Source: Marinobacterium profundum
Lineage (GTDB): Bacteria; Pseudomonadota; Gammaproteobacteria; Pseudomonadales; Balneatricaceae
Reading direction: 5' to 3'
Length of the DNA stretch: 64,000 nucleotides
Assembly: GCF_001528745.1 (NCBI RefSeq)
Contig: NZ_BCNS01000032.1
Coordinates: 28,285 to 92,284 of the forward strand
Numbering within the stretch: position 1 is the first letter of the stretch; every line of letters begins with the position of its first letter. Position numbers and translations under genes: made by a program. The notes under the pieces were generated by a model. The model had not been told where the DNA came from and searched no databases. It was given only the letters and a program-made list of their open reading frames with translations. Below, piece by piece: positions 30,327 through 39,119 of this stretch.

Positions 30327-30669
30327 CATTCAAAGGCAGGTTTGCATATACTGTGCGCGGGCGGCAGCAGCCTAACTGATTCGGTACTGAGGCATCTGGG
30401 ACTTGAAACTGCGTCTGGCGCTAACCTTATGTCTTGCTGCCAGGCAATTTGAAGCGAGCACGACTCAGCCCGCGACAGTAGCGATCTGGTTTGCACCTTA
30501 ACCAAATCACTGCAGGTGACTGCCATAACCTGCGATTTAAAAGGCCTAAGCGAAGCACAGGTGCAAAGGCTCGAGTATGGCCAGCACTGCACGATTGAAA
30601 CGGAGTTAGAGCGTTTCATTCGCCGACACAGAAACAACGACTATTACAGCTGAAGGACACTAACGGCGA
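30327..30669. other. Intergenic region with a possible gene remnant
   Basis: About 340 bp between two forward genes. From about 30452 to 30655 a plus-strand frame reads like the C-terminus of a protein (ending ETELERFIRRHRNNDYYS then stop) but has no start or upstream continuation; an adjacent frame opens with a TTG just before it. This could be the decayed tail of a lost polysaccharide gene. The rest of the gap shows nothing I can name. Confidence 0.35.
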
Positions 30670-31578
30670 ATGTCTACGATTAAAAAGAAAGTACTGCGCG
30701 CTCTGTTTCGCAACATCGCTATCCTCGGCGCCCCGTTTATGCTCAGCGCCAAAGGTCGAGCTCGTTTTCGAGAGTACTTTGATGGTCGTATTATTTCGTT
30801 GTATCGCGATGATATCGAAACCTTCGTTGCCCGCTACCCCAGAGTCTGGAGTGAGGAAGATACGCTCCAGCATATTATCCAGCACCGTTCCAGTATTTGC
30901 CGCTTTGGTGACGGTGAATTCAAGCTAATGGTAGGTGAACGTCACAAATCATTCCAGGACGTCAACACTGCTCTGAATAACCGCATGCTGGAGGTGCTGC
31001 ATAGCCGCGAACCTAATACCCTGATAGCGATCCACCCAGTGCGGGACTTCGACGGTCTGGGTCGAATTTGGCAAAAATTTATTATTCGCATTGGCCGCGA
31101 AGTGCTGCAGCTACTTGAGTTGGAGAGAGACTACCCTTCAATGGGCGCCTTTCGCGTCCTGCCGGATGAAAGCCGCGAAGCCCTGGTAGCAAGAATTCAG
31201 TTGATCAAGCAAATCTGGGACGGACGAAAAATACTGCTGGTAGTGGGTACCAACAGTCGCTTCACATTCGAAGAGGAGTTGTTCAATAACGCCCAATCCG
31301 TTGACTTCCTCTATGCGCCAGCTAAAAACGCCTTCAACGAATATGACGATATCGTCAAACGTATCACAGAGTATGACAAGGGTGAGTACCTCATCATGCC
31401 CGTGCTAGGCCCGACCGCGACAATTCTGGCCCACGACCTTGCACAGAGGGGTTATCAGGCAATTGACTTTGGACAAATGCCTGGCACTTTCCGGCGCGCC
31501 AAGCGCAAGCTATTCGGCAATGAGGCCTACATCATTGACGAGCTATTAATACCCAGAGAACCTCAGCCCCCTGAATAA
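30670..31578 (+). CDS. GT-D fold (DUF1792-like) putative glycosyltransferase
   Basis: 302 residues. The motif ICRFGDGEFKLM at about 77-88, with R78, D81 and E83, matches the GT-D fold family first recognised in DUF1792 glucosyltransferases, in which a DXE motif in this position is catalytic. DTLQHIIQH precedes it and VLGPTATILAHDLAQRGYQAIDFG closes the fold, a nucleotide-sugar-binding-like GPT/A segment. It probably transfers a hexose in surface glycan synthesis. The N-terminal ~45 residues are basic and may contact membrane. The 3' end overlaps the next, convergent gene by 16 bp. Confidence 0.75.
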   Translation: MSTIKKKVLRALFRNIAILGAPFMLSAKGRARFREYFDGRIISLYRDDIETFVARYPRVWSEEDTLQHIIQHRSSICRFGDGEFKLMVGERHKSFQDVNTALNNRMLEVLHSREPNTLIAIHPVRDFDGLGRIWQKFIIRIGREVLQLLELERDYPSMGAFRVLPDESREALVARIQLIKQIWDGRKILLVVGTNSRFTFEEELFNNAQSVDFLYAPAKNAFNEYDDIVKRITEYDKGEYLIMPVLGPTATILAHDLAQRGYQAIDFGQMPGTFRRAKRKLFGNEAYIIDELLIPREPQPPE

Positions 31579-32423
31579 GGGTTTCTCGCAGTACCCGGAG
31601 CTACCTGGGGTGTCATGCCGTCCGCCAAAAACGCAGCCTCACCGGTTTTAAAGGCACGGATGCCATCGCGAATAGCCCTATATTTGACCTGATCATAATG
31701 CCTACGGGCAATTAAAGCTTTCCACGCGTACATCCAATAGCGCCTGGCTAACGATTTCTTACCCTGATCCAGCTGATGCTTGCGGTAAAAATAGGAGCGG
31801 GACCAACCAAAGTGCCAGTTTTTCATATATTCAACCGCATCCGAGCTCCCGGATGACTGACCGGCAAGGTGCTCAGCATAGATTCCGGGCAGCAATAACA
31901 CCTGATACCCATGGGCACGTGCACGCCAGCAAAGATCAACCTCTTCTGAAAACAGGAAGATCTTCTCGTCGAAAAAGCCAAGAGGCTTTAGCTTTTCCAT
32001 ATCCAACAGCATGCATGAACCGCTGATCGCATCTTTGGTTTCAGCTGGTTTATCATTCTGATAATGCTTGCGGCTAGTCGCCGGGCCGAAAATAGCACCC
32101 TGTGGATAACTGGAAGCTTGCAACAGAAGATCAGACACTTGCTGCTTAGTGATCAGAATATCGGGGTTAATAAGCAGAGCGTAGCGACTTTTTATATTTT
32201 TTAACGCCGCGTTGGCGGCACGTCCATAGCCAAAATTATGTTCCAGGCGCAATATATCTAGATGCGGAAAAGCTTTTTCTAGCTTCTCGACATCACCTTT
32301 TCTACTCGCATTATCAACAACAGTGACCTGCCTCGACATAGAATCAATAAAATCACCCAGGCAATCTAAAATCACGTTGGCACTGTTATAGGAGACAATA
32401 ATAACCGTTATATCATTCATCAT
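31563..32423 (-). CDS. GT2-family glycosyltransferase (rhamnosyltransferase-like)
   Basis: 286 residues; starts MMNDITVIIVSYNS. GT-A fold: VVDNASRKGD, HNFGYGRAANAAL, a NPDI nucleotide-sugar-binding site in ALLINPDILI, and FLFSEEVDLCWRARAHG, the ED-type catalytic base region common in WbbL-like rhamnosyltransferases. Because rfbBACD are present, dTDP-rhamnose is a reasonable donor (inference). Base composition is visibly more AT-rich than flanking genes. It runs opposite to the main cluster and overlaps the next upstream gene by 11 bp. Confidence 0.85.
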   Translation of the reverse strand: MMNDITVIIVSYNSANVILDCLGDFIDSMSRQVTVVDNASRKGDVEKLEKAFPHLDILRLEHNFGYGRAANAALKNIKSRYALLINPDILITKQQVSDLLLQASSYPQGAIFGPATSRKHYQNDKPAETKDAISGSCMLLDMEKLKPLGFFDEKIFLFSEEVDLCWRARAHGYQVLLLPGIYAEHLAGQSSGSSDAVEYMKNWHFGWSRSYFYRKHQLDQGKKSLARRYWMYAWKALIARRHYDQVKYRAIRDGIRAFKTGEAAFLADGMTPQVAPGTARNPYSGG

Positions 32424-33462
32424 TAATCAAGCTGTATAGGTAGGACTGTTTCACGTACCGCTTGTTTGCCAGCTTGCGGCGATTCATTTGTCGCTTGACG
32501 AGTAGAAATGCCAGTCTTTTTTCGGCCTCTGCCGTATCAACAAGAGGCGCATCAAAGTCAGGCAATGGTTTATTAACATCCATTGAATAAACACAGCCGC
32601 CCGTCGATGCAATCCCTTCGCCAAGAGCAATAACTGTCTTATTATGCATAGCGGCTTGCAGTAAAACTGTCGAGTTAATACCTATGACCAGGCCTATCTC
32701 ATCAAACTGTTTAAATAGATCAACAGACTTATCCTGGTATTCAACGTTAGCGAGAACAGGAAGGTTATCCACAGGTGCTCTCGGATGCTGACGAACGACA
32801 AATTGATACTGAGGGTAACTATTCGACAAGTATTCAACAAACGATCTCATCGTTTTAAATGGCGAAGAGTAGCGAATATTTGAATCATTTTCGTCCTGCA
32901 AAGGAACAAGTATTTTTTTTATTGTATCGGGAGGTTCAATTTTAAATTCAGAAACTTGTGAGAAAAAATGTAACCCAAGGTCTCGCCGAACAATCCGATT
33001 CCGCATACGCAAAAAATTCTGTCGATCTCGCTCAGTTATTATTTCACCAACAATCAATTTCTTGCTAAAACTAGCCTCGGCATTTGTCCCTTCATTATCG
33101 AAATATATACGATCACGTTGGGGAAACCATCCGGCCTCGGAATACAATACTTTGCAGTTAGAACTATATTCTTTGATCAAATCGGCCGTTTTTCGATCTG
33201 CATCCGTACGGCCTCCCCAAATAAAGCAAACGTCCGGTTTTTCTCTAATCAACAATTCAGGGAGGCCCAGCTCATTGGTCAGTACATAATCCTTACGCTT
33301 GAGACGTCCATGCACCGACTTCGGGTGCACATAGAAGCAACTTTCATGACCCAGCTTTTTCAAAGAACCAGCCAGCACCTGATAGGCTTTGGCAACATGC
33401 TTCCATCTTTCAGGGCGATCTGTGACGTGAGCGGCCACTGTAAAAAGAATTTTTTTATTCAC
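32413..33462 (-). CDS. Capsule-synthesis/Kdo-transferase-like GT-B protein
   Basis: 349 residues, GTG start. No strong catalytic motif, but the C-terminal half has the pattern seen in capsule polysaccharide (Kps-type, Capsule_synth) proteins: KILVPLQDENDSNIR, then YQFVVRQHPRAP, then LVIGINSTVLLQAAMHNKTVIALGEG. This is the arrangement of retaining Kdo transferases and related proteins. A role in attaching sugars to a capsule-like or LPS chain is likely; exact donor unknown. AT-rich relative to surroundings. Part of the three-gene reverse block. Confidence 0.65.
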   Translation of the reverse strand: MNKKILFTVAAHVTDRPERWKHVAKAYQVLAGSLKKLGHESCFYVHPKSVHGRLKRKDYVLTNELGLPELLIREKPDVCFIWGGRTDADRKTADLIKEYSSNCKVLYSEAGWFPQRDRIYFDNEGTNAEASFSKKLIVGEIITERDRQNFLRMRNRIVRRDLGLHFFSQVSEFKIEPPDTIKKILVPLQDENDSNIRYSSPFKTMRSFVEYLSNSYPQYQFVVRQHPRAPVDNLPVLANVEYQDKSVDLFKQFDEIGLVIGINSTVLLQAAMHNKTVIALGEGIASTGGCVYSMDVNKPLPDFDAPLVDTAEAEKRLAFLLVKRQMNRRKLANKRYVKQSYLYSLINDE

Positions 33463-33465
33463 GAA

Positions 33466-34020
33466 TTACTCCCACACCTTTTTAATAACTCGCGCAGGAG
33501 AGCCGACAACGATGGAGTTACTCGGTATATCTGAATTAACCAGACTGTGTGCACCGATTATCACATCATCACCAATTTTAACATTATTAAGAATAGTCAC
33601 ATGACTACCTATCCATACGTTATTTCCGATTTCAATATCACCTTTATTCAAGGGTTGGTATTTGAAATCTTTACCTTTTTCACTAAAAGAGTGACTAGAT
33701 GCAATAAAATTACAGTGAGAGCCTATGATCACATTACGCCCCAACGTTATACGGCCAGCAGCCTGAAACCAGTTATATACGCCGACCACAGACCCATCAC
33801 CAATATCTATAATTCCTTGACATTCAAATACAGACCCGACTTTAACCTTCACATTATTTCTAAAATGCAGAGCGCCTTTCTTACCGAAGCTGATCACCAC
33901 ACCTTTTTGCAAGCGACAGGAAGGAGAAATCTCGGCCACAGAAGATTTTTTCTTTAGCTTATTATCTATAAGCACAGTCAGCTGCAAATGAATTTTTCTG
34001 ATTTTTTCGACGATTTTCAT
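33466..34020 (-). CDS. Left-handed beta-helix O-acetyltransferase (hexapeptide family)
   Basis: 184 residues dominated by hexapeptide repeats ([LIV]GxxxX), e.g. IDIGDGSVVG, ITLGRNVIIGSHCNF and IEIGNNVWIGSHVTIL, with a histidine in IASSHSF positioned as the catalytic base of the CatB/NodL/WbbJ acetyltransferase group. It probably acetylates a sugar of the surface polysaccharide from acetyl-CoA. AT-rich and with its start 3 bp upstream of the next reverse gene, so it heads that mini-operon. Confidence 0.85.
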   Translation of the reverse strand: MKIVEKIRKIHLQLTVLIDNKLKKKSSVAEISPSCRLQKGVVISFGKKGALHFRNNVKVKVGSVFECQGIIDIGDGSVVGVYNWFQAAGRITLGRNVIIGSHCNFIASSHSFSEKGKDFKYQPLNKGDIEIGNNVWIGSHVTILNNVKIGDDVIIGAHSLVNSDIPSNSIVVGSPARVIKKVWE

Positions 34021-34137
34021 GTTCAGGTCACGATGGTTTTATTTGCAGTACCATCTGCCCCTGTTCTACTGGCCGGATACAAAACAAATATTATTTGATA
34101 TTCTGACATATTTGAATCCTATACTGCCTTGAAATAG

Positions 34138-35265
34138 ATGCAAATGGAAGACGATACGCCATTGAAAATCATCCAAATCCTCCCCGCCCTGGATGCCGGA
34201 GGCGTCGAGCGCGGCACGGTCGAGTTCGCCCGCGAGCTGGTTGCACGCGGCCATGAATCGATCGTCATCTCCAATGGCGGCCGCCAGGTTGAACGCCTCG
34301 AGGCAGAGGGCTCCCGTCATATCCGGATGCCCGTTCACCGCAAATCGCTGCGCTCCCTGGCACAGGTGCGACCGCTGCGGCGCCTGCTGGCGGAACTCAA
34401 GCCCGACATCATACACGTGCGCTCGCGCGCTCCGGCCTGGATCGCCTGGCTGGCCTGGCGCAAGCTACCTGCCGCGACAAGGCCTCGCCTGGTCAGTACC
34501 GTACATGGCATGTATTCGGTCAACGCCTACAGCGCCATTATGACAAAGACCGAACATATTATCGCTATCTCGGACTGCGTACATGACTACATCACGCAGA
34601 ATTACGGCATAGCTGCGCAACGTATCACCCGTGTCTATCGCGGCCTCGACCCTGGCGTCTTCCATCAGGAAGGCGACGACAGCGCCTGGCGGGAACAATT
34701 GTTTAACGAGTACCCGCAGCTGCGAGGCAAACGACTCCTGCTGATGCCTGGGCGCCTGTCGCGCTGGAAAGGCCAGGAGGCGTTTCTCGATGTGATGCAG
34801 CGGCTGGGGCAGATACGGCCGGACTGCCACGGCATCGTGGTTGGTGCAGCCGAAGCGAACAAGCAACACTACCTTAAAGAGTTGCTCGACAAACGCCAGG
34901 CCCTGGGACTGGACGAGCAGGTCACCTTTGTCGGCCACCGCTCAGATATTCAGGCATTTTATCGCCTGGCCGATATTACCTGCCACCTGTCAAACAAGGC
35001 CGAGCCCTTTGGCCGCACCGTACCCGAGGCGCTGGCTTGCGAATGCCCGGTCATCGCGTATGATCGCGGAGGCGCCAGTGAATCTTTGCATGCCGCCTTC
35101 CCCGATGGCCTGGTCGAGGCGGATAATGTTGATGCCTTTGCCCAGCGCGCAGATGAACTGTTACGCCGAGACTCGGCCGATATAAGGTTACCCGAGCAGT
35201 TCTATCTGCAGTATCAAACAGAGGCTACGCTGGCGGTATATCGCCAGCTATTAAGCCAGGCCTGA
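34138..35265 (+). CDS. GT4-family glycosyltransferase
   Basis: 375 residues, GT-B fold. The N-terminal domain has LPALDAGGVERGTVEFA, the loop that binds acceptor and phosphates; VSTVHGMYSVNAYS follows; the C-terminal donor domain has LLMPGRLSRWKGQEAFL and KAEPFGRTVPEALACECPVIAYDRGG with the EX7E element. It resembles LPS core or O-antigen glycosyltransferases such as RfaB/WbnH types. It starts a second forward run (34138-38120) after the AT-rich reverse block; typical GC returns here. Confidence 0.87.
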   Translation: MQMEDDTPLKIIQILPALDAGGVERGTVEFARELVARGHESIVISNGGRQVERLEAEGSRHIRMPVHRKSLRSLAQVRPLRRLLAELKPDIIHVRSRAPAWIAWLAWRKLPAATRPRLVSTVHGMYSVNAYSAIMTKTEHIIAISDCVHDYITQNYGIAAQRITRVYRGLDPGVFHQEGDDSAWREQLFNEYPQLRGKRLLLMPGRLSRWKGQEAFLDVMQRLGQIRPDCHGIVVGAAEANKQHYLKELLDKRQALGLDEQVTFVGHRSDIQAFYRLADITCHLSNKAEPFGRTVPEALACECPVIAYDRGGASESLHAAFPDGLVEADNVDAFAQRADELLRRDSADIRLPEQFYLQYQTEATLAVYRQLLSQA

Positions 35266-35317
35266 GCTGCAGCAGTCGGACAGCTTGCAATTTATCCCTA
35301 ACTTACGGCAGATCAGA

Positions 35318-36364
35318 ATGAGAGTACTCCACGTCGCCTACCAGCAGCTGAAGAGATACGGTCACACCCGCGTCAGCTGGGCCCAAAAGCTCACCTTTGG
35401 CCTGATCAAGAATGATCACCTGGTGCAGACCTTCAGCGACCGCGATGTGGCCGCATTCGAGGCGCCCTTTGGCATTCGTGACCTGGGCAAGAAAAAGGCC
35501 AACCGGCGCCTGCTGGAGACCGTTGAAGCCTTCGAACCCGATCTGCTGATCGCGGGCCACTGCGACCTGATCACCAACGAGACGCTGGAAGCGGTCAGGG
35601 CCATGGCTCCGAACTGTGCCATCATTCACTGCAATAATGACCCCCTGTTCGTGCCCTCCAATGTCGAACGTATCAAGTACCGCGCCAAGGTCACCGATGC
35701 GGTATTTATCTCTACCGGGCGGCGCGAGCTGACCCAGTTCGAGGGTTCCCGGGCACGGGTTTATCATATGCCCAACCCGGTTGAGCCCTCTGTCGAGTGT
35801 TTCGACAATTCGGCAATAGCCACGGCCGACCTGCCGATCGATCTGATCTTCTGCAGCAACAGTCAGAACTTCACCAAGCGCCTCGAGATGATCGCGCGGA
35901 TGAAAGAGCAGCTCGACCCGATCATGGACTTCAAGACGTTCGGCAGTTTCAACGAACCGCCGGTCTGGGGTCGCGACTACGACCGGGCGCTGCAGGCGAG
36001 CAAGATGGGACTTAACTTCAACCGTCAGGAAGGCGTTGACTGGTATTCGTCGGCACGCATGGCGCAGCTCGCGGGTAACGGCATCCTCCAATTTACCCAT
36101 GCGTCAGGCCGCTTCGACGAGTTGCTACCCGCTGAAACCCTGGTCTACTTCCAGGAGGAAGCGGACCTGATTGCAAGCATCCGCGAATTCCACGCCGACG
36201 ACGCCAAACGTCAGGCCTGGGCAAAAGCGACACGGGAGTTCTTCCACCAGGAAATCAACTCAACGCTATACGCGCAGTACATCGTCGAGGCCGGCACCCA
36301 GGCTGCTTTCAGCCACCCCTACTGCTGGGCACAGGACATCAACCTGGACGGCACGCTGAAATGA
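35318..36364 (+). CDS. CgeB-like/GT1-like glycosyltransferase
   Basis: 348 residues from the ATG at 35318. No EX7E motif of the GT4 type is obvious; instead it has VYHMPNPVEPSVE, DLIFCSNSQNFTKR, GLNFNRQEGVDWYSSARMAQLAGNG and ETLVYFQEEADLI, the pattern of CgeB-type glycosyltransferases with a C-terminal Glyco_trans_1_2 domain. Likely cytoplasmic. Stop overlaps the following kinase-like gene by 4 bp (ATGA), so the two are coupled and may act on the same glycan. Confidence 0.7.
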   Translation: MRVLHVAYQQLKRYGHTRVSWAQKLTFGLIKNDHLVQTFSDRDVAAFEAPFGIRDLGKKKANRRLLETVEAFEPDLLIAGHCDLITNETLEAVRAMAPNCAIIHCNNDPLFVPSNVERIKYRAKVTDAVFISTGRRELTQFEGSRARVYHMPNPVEPSVECFDNSAIATADLPIDLIFCSNSQNFTKRLEMIARMKEQLDPIMDFKTFGSFNEPPVWGRDYDRALQASKMGLNFNRQEGVDWYSSARMAQLAGNGILQFTHASGRFDELLPAETLVYFQEEADLIASIREFHADDAKRQAWAKATREFFHQEINSTLYAQYIVEAGTQAAFSHPYCWAQDINLDGTLK

Positions 36365-37065
36365 CACTGGCGCTAAGTACCCTGCGCCCTTTTGCACAGG
36401 GTGGTAATCGGCTCTGCTTTGTCCACCCGAATGACAAGCACCGCTGCATCAAGGTGCGCCGGCCAGACTTCACCCTGGTGGATCTGCGCCGCAAAAAGGG
36501 CTTTCCGAAAAACCTGCTGCCACTAAGCCATTTCGATGACAATCGCGAAGAATGCGAGGTGATGAATTCGCTGGCCCGTCAACTCGGTGACAGTGCCTTC
36601 GAGCATGTGAGCCACTGCTACGGCTTCGAGCAGACTGACTTCGGCCCTGGCCTGGTACTGGAATTGGTGCGGGACGCCGATGGCGAAATTTCCCAGACGC
36701 TAAAGGCACATATCTGGTTCCAAGGTTATACCCAGGACTGCCAGAGCGCCGTTGAGCACTTCTGTACACGCTGGCGCGAGCTGCAAATTCCGTCGCGGGA
36801 CCTGCTGCTGCACAACATTCTGGTACAGAAGGATGCCGGTGGCCGGATCAGCCGGCTTGTCGTCATCGACGGACTCGGAAGCCCGAACATTATTCCTTTT
36901 TACCGGCTTCCCAAGTCACTGCGCCAGGCCAAGGTCGAGCGCAAGATTGCCAACCTCCATGTCCGTATCAAACAGATTTTGGCCAAGAAGGCACGCGGCG
37001 AAAAGCCCGGCAACCATGGCATGGCCACGGCCCGCCCCACATCCACCCCTGACTCCCAAGGCTAA
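36361..37065 (+). CDS. YrbL-family kinase-like protein
   Basis: 234 residues of the YrbL (PhoP regulatory network protein) family. It keeps kinase-fold landmarks: GGNRLCFVHP as a glycine loop, an invariant-lysine candidate K31 in RCIKVRR, a catalytic-loop-like SRDLLLHNILV with D147 and N152, and an IDG (D170) in place of DFG. That fits an aminoglycoside/sugar-kinase-type enzyme. Embedded among LPS glycosyltransferases and coupled to one, it may phosphorylate a core sugar, replacing WaaP, which is not in the window. The function of YrbL itself is not established. Confidence 0.72.
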   Translation: MTLALSTLRPFAQGGNRLCFVHPNDKHRCIKVRRPDFTLVDLRRKKGFPKNLLPLSHFDDNREECEVMNSLARQLGDSAFEHVSHCYGFEQTDFGPGLVLELVRDADGEISQTLKAHIWFQGYTQDCQSAVEHFCTRWRELQIPSRDLLLHNILVQKDAGGRISRLVVIDGLGSPNIIPFYRLPKSLRQAKVERKIANLHVRIKQILAKKARGEKPGNHGMATARPTSTPDSQG

Positions 37066-37070
37066 TCGAT

Positions 37071-38120
37071 ATGACTGATTCCCCGATTCGCGTTGCCCAA
37101 ATATTGGCCGGAGGCGCTCAGGGCGGTGCGGAAAACTTCTTTGTTCGCCTGGTCAGCGGATTGCATGAGCACCCGTCCCTCGAGGTCAAGGCACTCATCC
37201 GCAAGCACGCCCACCGCATCGAATCATTGCAGCAAGCCGGCGTCGAGACCCAGGGTTTTCGCTTTGGATCCGGGCTGGACCTGCTCGATCGGCACCAGTT
37301 TCGCAAGGCACTCAAGGCCTTTGCACCCGAGATTGTCATGACCTGGATGGGCCGTGCCAGCGCATACACCCCGAACTCACAGCAATATACGCTCGTCAGC
37401 CGCCTCGGCCATTACTACAAGCTGAAGTACTACAGCCATGCCGATTACTGGGTGGGAATCAGCAAGGGGATCTGCAAGCACATGACCGACGGCGGTTTCC
37501 CGGCCGAACGCATTGTGCATATTCCCAACTTTGCCGATGAACGCGAAGTGGATCCGATACCCCGCGACAGCTTCAACACCCCGCTGGATCAACCGCTGAT
37601 CCTCGCGGCCGGGCGCTTGCACGTGAACAAGGCGTTCGATGTGCTGCTGCACAGTCTGACTGAAATGCCGGGTGTAACCCTCTGGCTGGCGGGGTCAGGT
37701 CCGGAGGAGCAGAACCTGAAGGCTCTGTGCGCCAAACTGGGCCTCGAATCACGCGTGCGCTTCCTCGGCTGGCGTACAGACGTAACCGCCTTGATGCGCA
37801 CCGCAGACCTCTTTGTCTGCCCATCACGCCATGAAGGCCTGGGCTCTATCGTCATGGAGTCCTGGGCGCACCGCTGCCCGATCGTCGCTACAGACTCCCA
37901 AGGCCCGGGAGAATCGATTACCGATGGCGTCAGCGGCCTGCTGACACCGATTGACGATGCAAAGGCGCTGGCAAAGGCTATGAACTCAGTGCTCCAAAGC
38001 GATGATTTGCGCCAGCACCTCATTCAGAGCGCCAGCGATGTCTACGCCAATGGCTACAGCAAGGCATCTATAGTCGAACGCTATGCACAGTTCTATCAGC
38101 AGATAAGGCACAGCAAATAA
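37071..38120 (+). CDS. GT4-family glycosyltransferase
   Basis: 349 residues. The N-terminal loop AQGGAENFFVRLV parallels that of the gene at 29256, and both share the MTWxGRAS and RLGHYYKLKYY segments, so they are paralogues. C-terminal donor domain: LILAAGRLHVNKAFD, LAGSGPEEQNL, and PSRHEGLGSIVMESWAHRCPIVATDSQGPGE with the EX7E acids. Starts 5 bp after the kinase-like gene and ends the forward run. Acts in the cytoplasm on a lipid-linked or core acceptor; specificity unknown. Confidence 0.86.
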   Translation: MTDSPIRVAQILAGGAQGGAENFFVRLVSGLHEHPSLEVKALIRKHAHRIESLQQAGVETQGFRFGSGLDLLDRHQFRKALKAFAPEIVMTWMGRASAYTPNSQQYTLVSRLGHYYKLKYYSHADYWVGISKGICKHMTDGGFPAERIVHIPNFADEREVDPIPRDSFNTPLDQPLILAAGRLHVNKAFDVLLHSLTEMPGVTLWLAGSGPEEQNLKALCAKLGLESRVRFLGWRTDVTALMRTADLFVCPSRHEGLGSIVMESWAHRCPIVATDSQGPGESITDGVSGLLTPIDDAKALAKAMNSVLQSDDLRQHLIQSASDVYANGYSKASIVERYAQFYQQIRHSK

Positions 38121-38237
38121 AGCGGTACGGCTGCAGCCACTCAAGACCTGCGCCCAACGTGGCGCAGCGCAAGGGCCCCGATTAAGTACCGATTGCCGTT
38201 GTTGCCGGCCTGTCTGCGAGTAATAACGGCACAACCG

Positions 38238-39119
38238 TCATAAAAAAAATCGCTCCTGCAGCATCTGGGCACAGCGCCCCGCTTCATTGAACCCCTGCTC
38301 CGGCGCCCGCAACGGCTGCCCCTGCCATTGCGCCAGCGATGTCACCTGGCCGCGCTCTAACAGGCTCGCCACGCCCCGCGCCACACGACTGTCAGCGGCG
38401 GGTTCCAGATCCAGCAGTCCTACGGCACAGCCAGCGCTGAGGGCCTCGTAGATCATGGACACGCTGTCGGCGCTGACCCAGCAACACTGCGCCACACCCA
38501 ACTGCGCAGGCAACCAGCCGGCGTCGGTCTGTTCGGGCAATACCAGTTCAATATCCGCCATGGCGGCCAGCGCTTGCTGCATTGATACGGGTGTACGTCT
38601 GGAGGTCACGACACGCCAGTGACGTGGATCGCGCTCACGCAATGAATGCAGCTGCGCAAGAATCTGGCCCTCATCCCACTGAAAATGTTTCGACGGCCCC
38701 CCTAGCAGAATCAGGCCATAACCGGGGGCCTTGGAACCAGGCTGCATCCGGTTGAGCGCACCCTGGGTGCTGATCACATTGCTACGCACAGGCGGGCGGT
38801 CATGTTCCGGAATCAGACACAGGTCAAACCAGCCCAGCGGCAGGCTGGGGCGCATCAGCACCACGGCGGGAGCACCGCAATTCCTGCGCAACGCCAGCAG
38901 ACTCAGATGAGTACCGTGACCGGCGCCGATCAGCAATGAGGGCTTGGGGTGCGGCCATTTCAGTCGGCCCAGCAACGCCTGCATCAGCTGCGAGGGACTC
39001 AACGGTGGTCGGGTTTCGATCACCGCTCCGGGCTGCAACGCCTGCACCCCACGGGCCAGCCCCAACGACTGGTTAAGGTGCCCTGGCTTGCCGTCGCTGA
39101 TAATGCAGATATGGGTCAC
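38238..39119 (-). CDS. Mitochondrial fission ELM1-like family protein
   Basis: About 293 residues from a GTG at 39119 (a TTG at 39167 is the longer option). The start THICIISDGKPGHLNQ and the following GAGHGTHL, then ILLGGPSKHFQW and CCWVSADSVSMIYEALSAGC match the ELM1-like (DUF1022) family, a GT-B-like fold named for a plant protein but widespread in proteobacteria. In bacteria these proteins often sit in LPS or capsule loci and are probably glycosyltransferase relatives; no activity is proven. Convergent with the preceding GT4 gene and divergent from ilvE. Confidence 0.75.
   Translation of the reverse strand: MTHICIISDGKPGHLNQSLGLARGVQALQPGAVIETRPPLSPSQLMQALLGRLKWPHPKPSLLIGAGHGTHLSLLALRRNCGAPAVVLMRPSLPLGWFDLCLIPEHDRPPVRSNVISTQGALNRMQPGSKAPGYGLILLGGPSKHFQWDEGQILAQLHSLRERDPRHWRVVTSRRTPVSMQQALAAMADIELVLPEQTDAGWLPAQLGVAQCCWVSADSVSMIYEALSAGCAVGLLDLEPAADSRVARGVASLLERGQVTSLAQWQGQPLRAPEQGFNEAGRCAQMLQERFFL

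Noticed and set aside
30251..30637. 128-codon minus-strand frame in the gap after the first GT4 gene
   Set aside because: Overlaps the GT4 3' end, lacks family features, and the opposite strand reads more protein-like.
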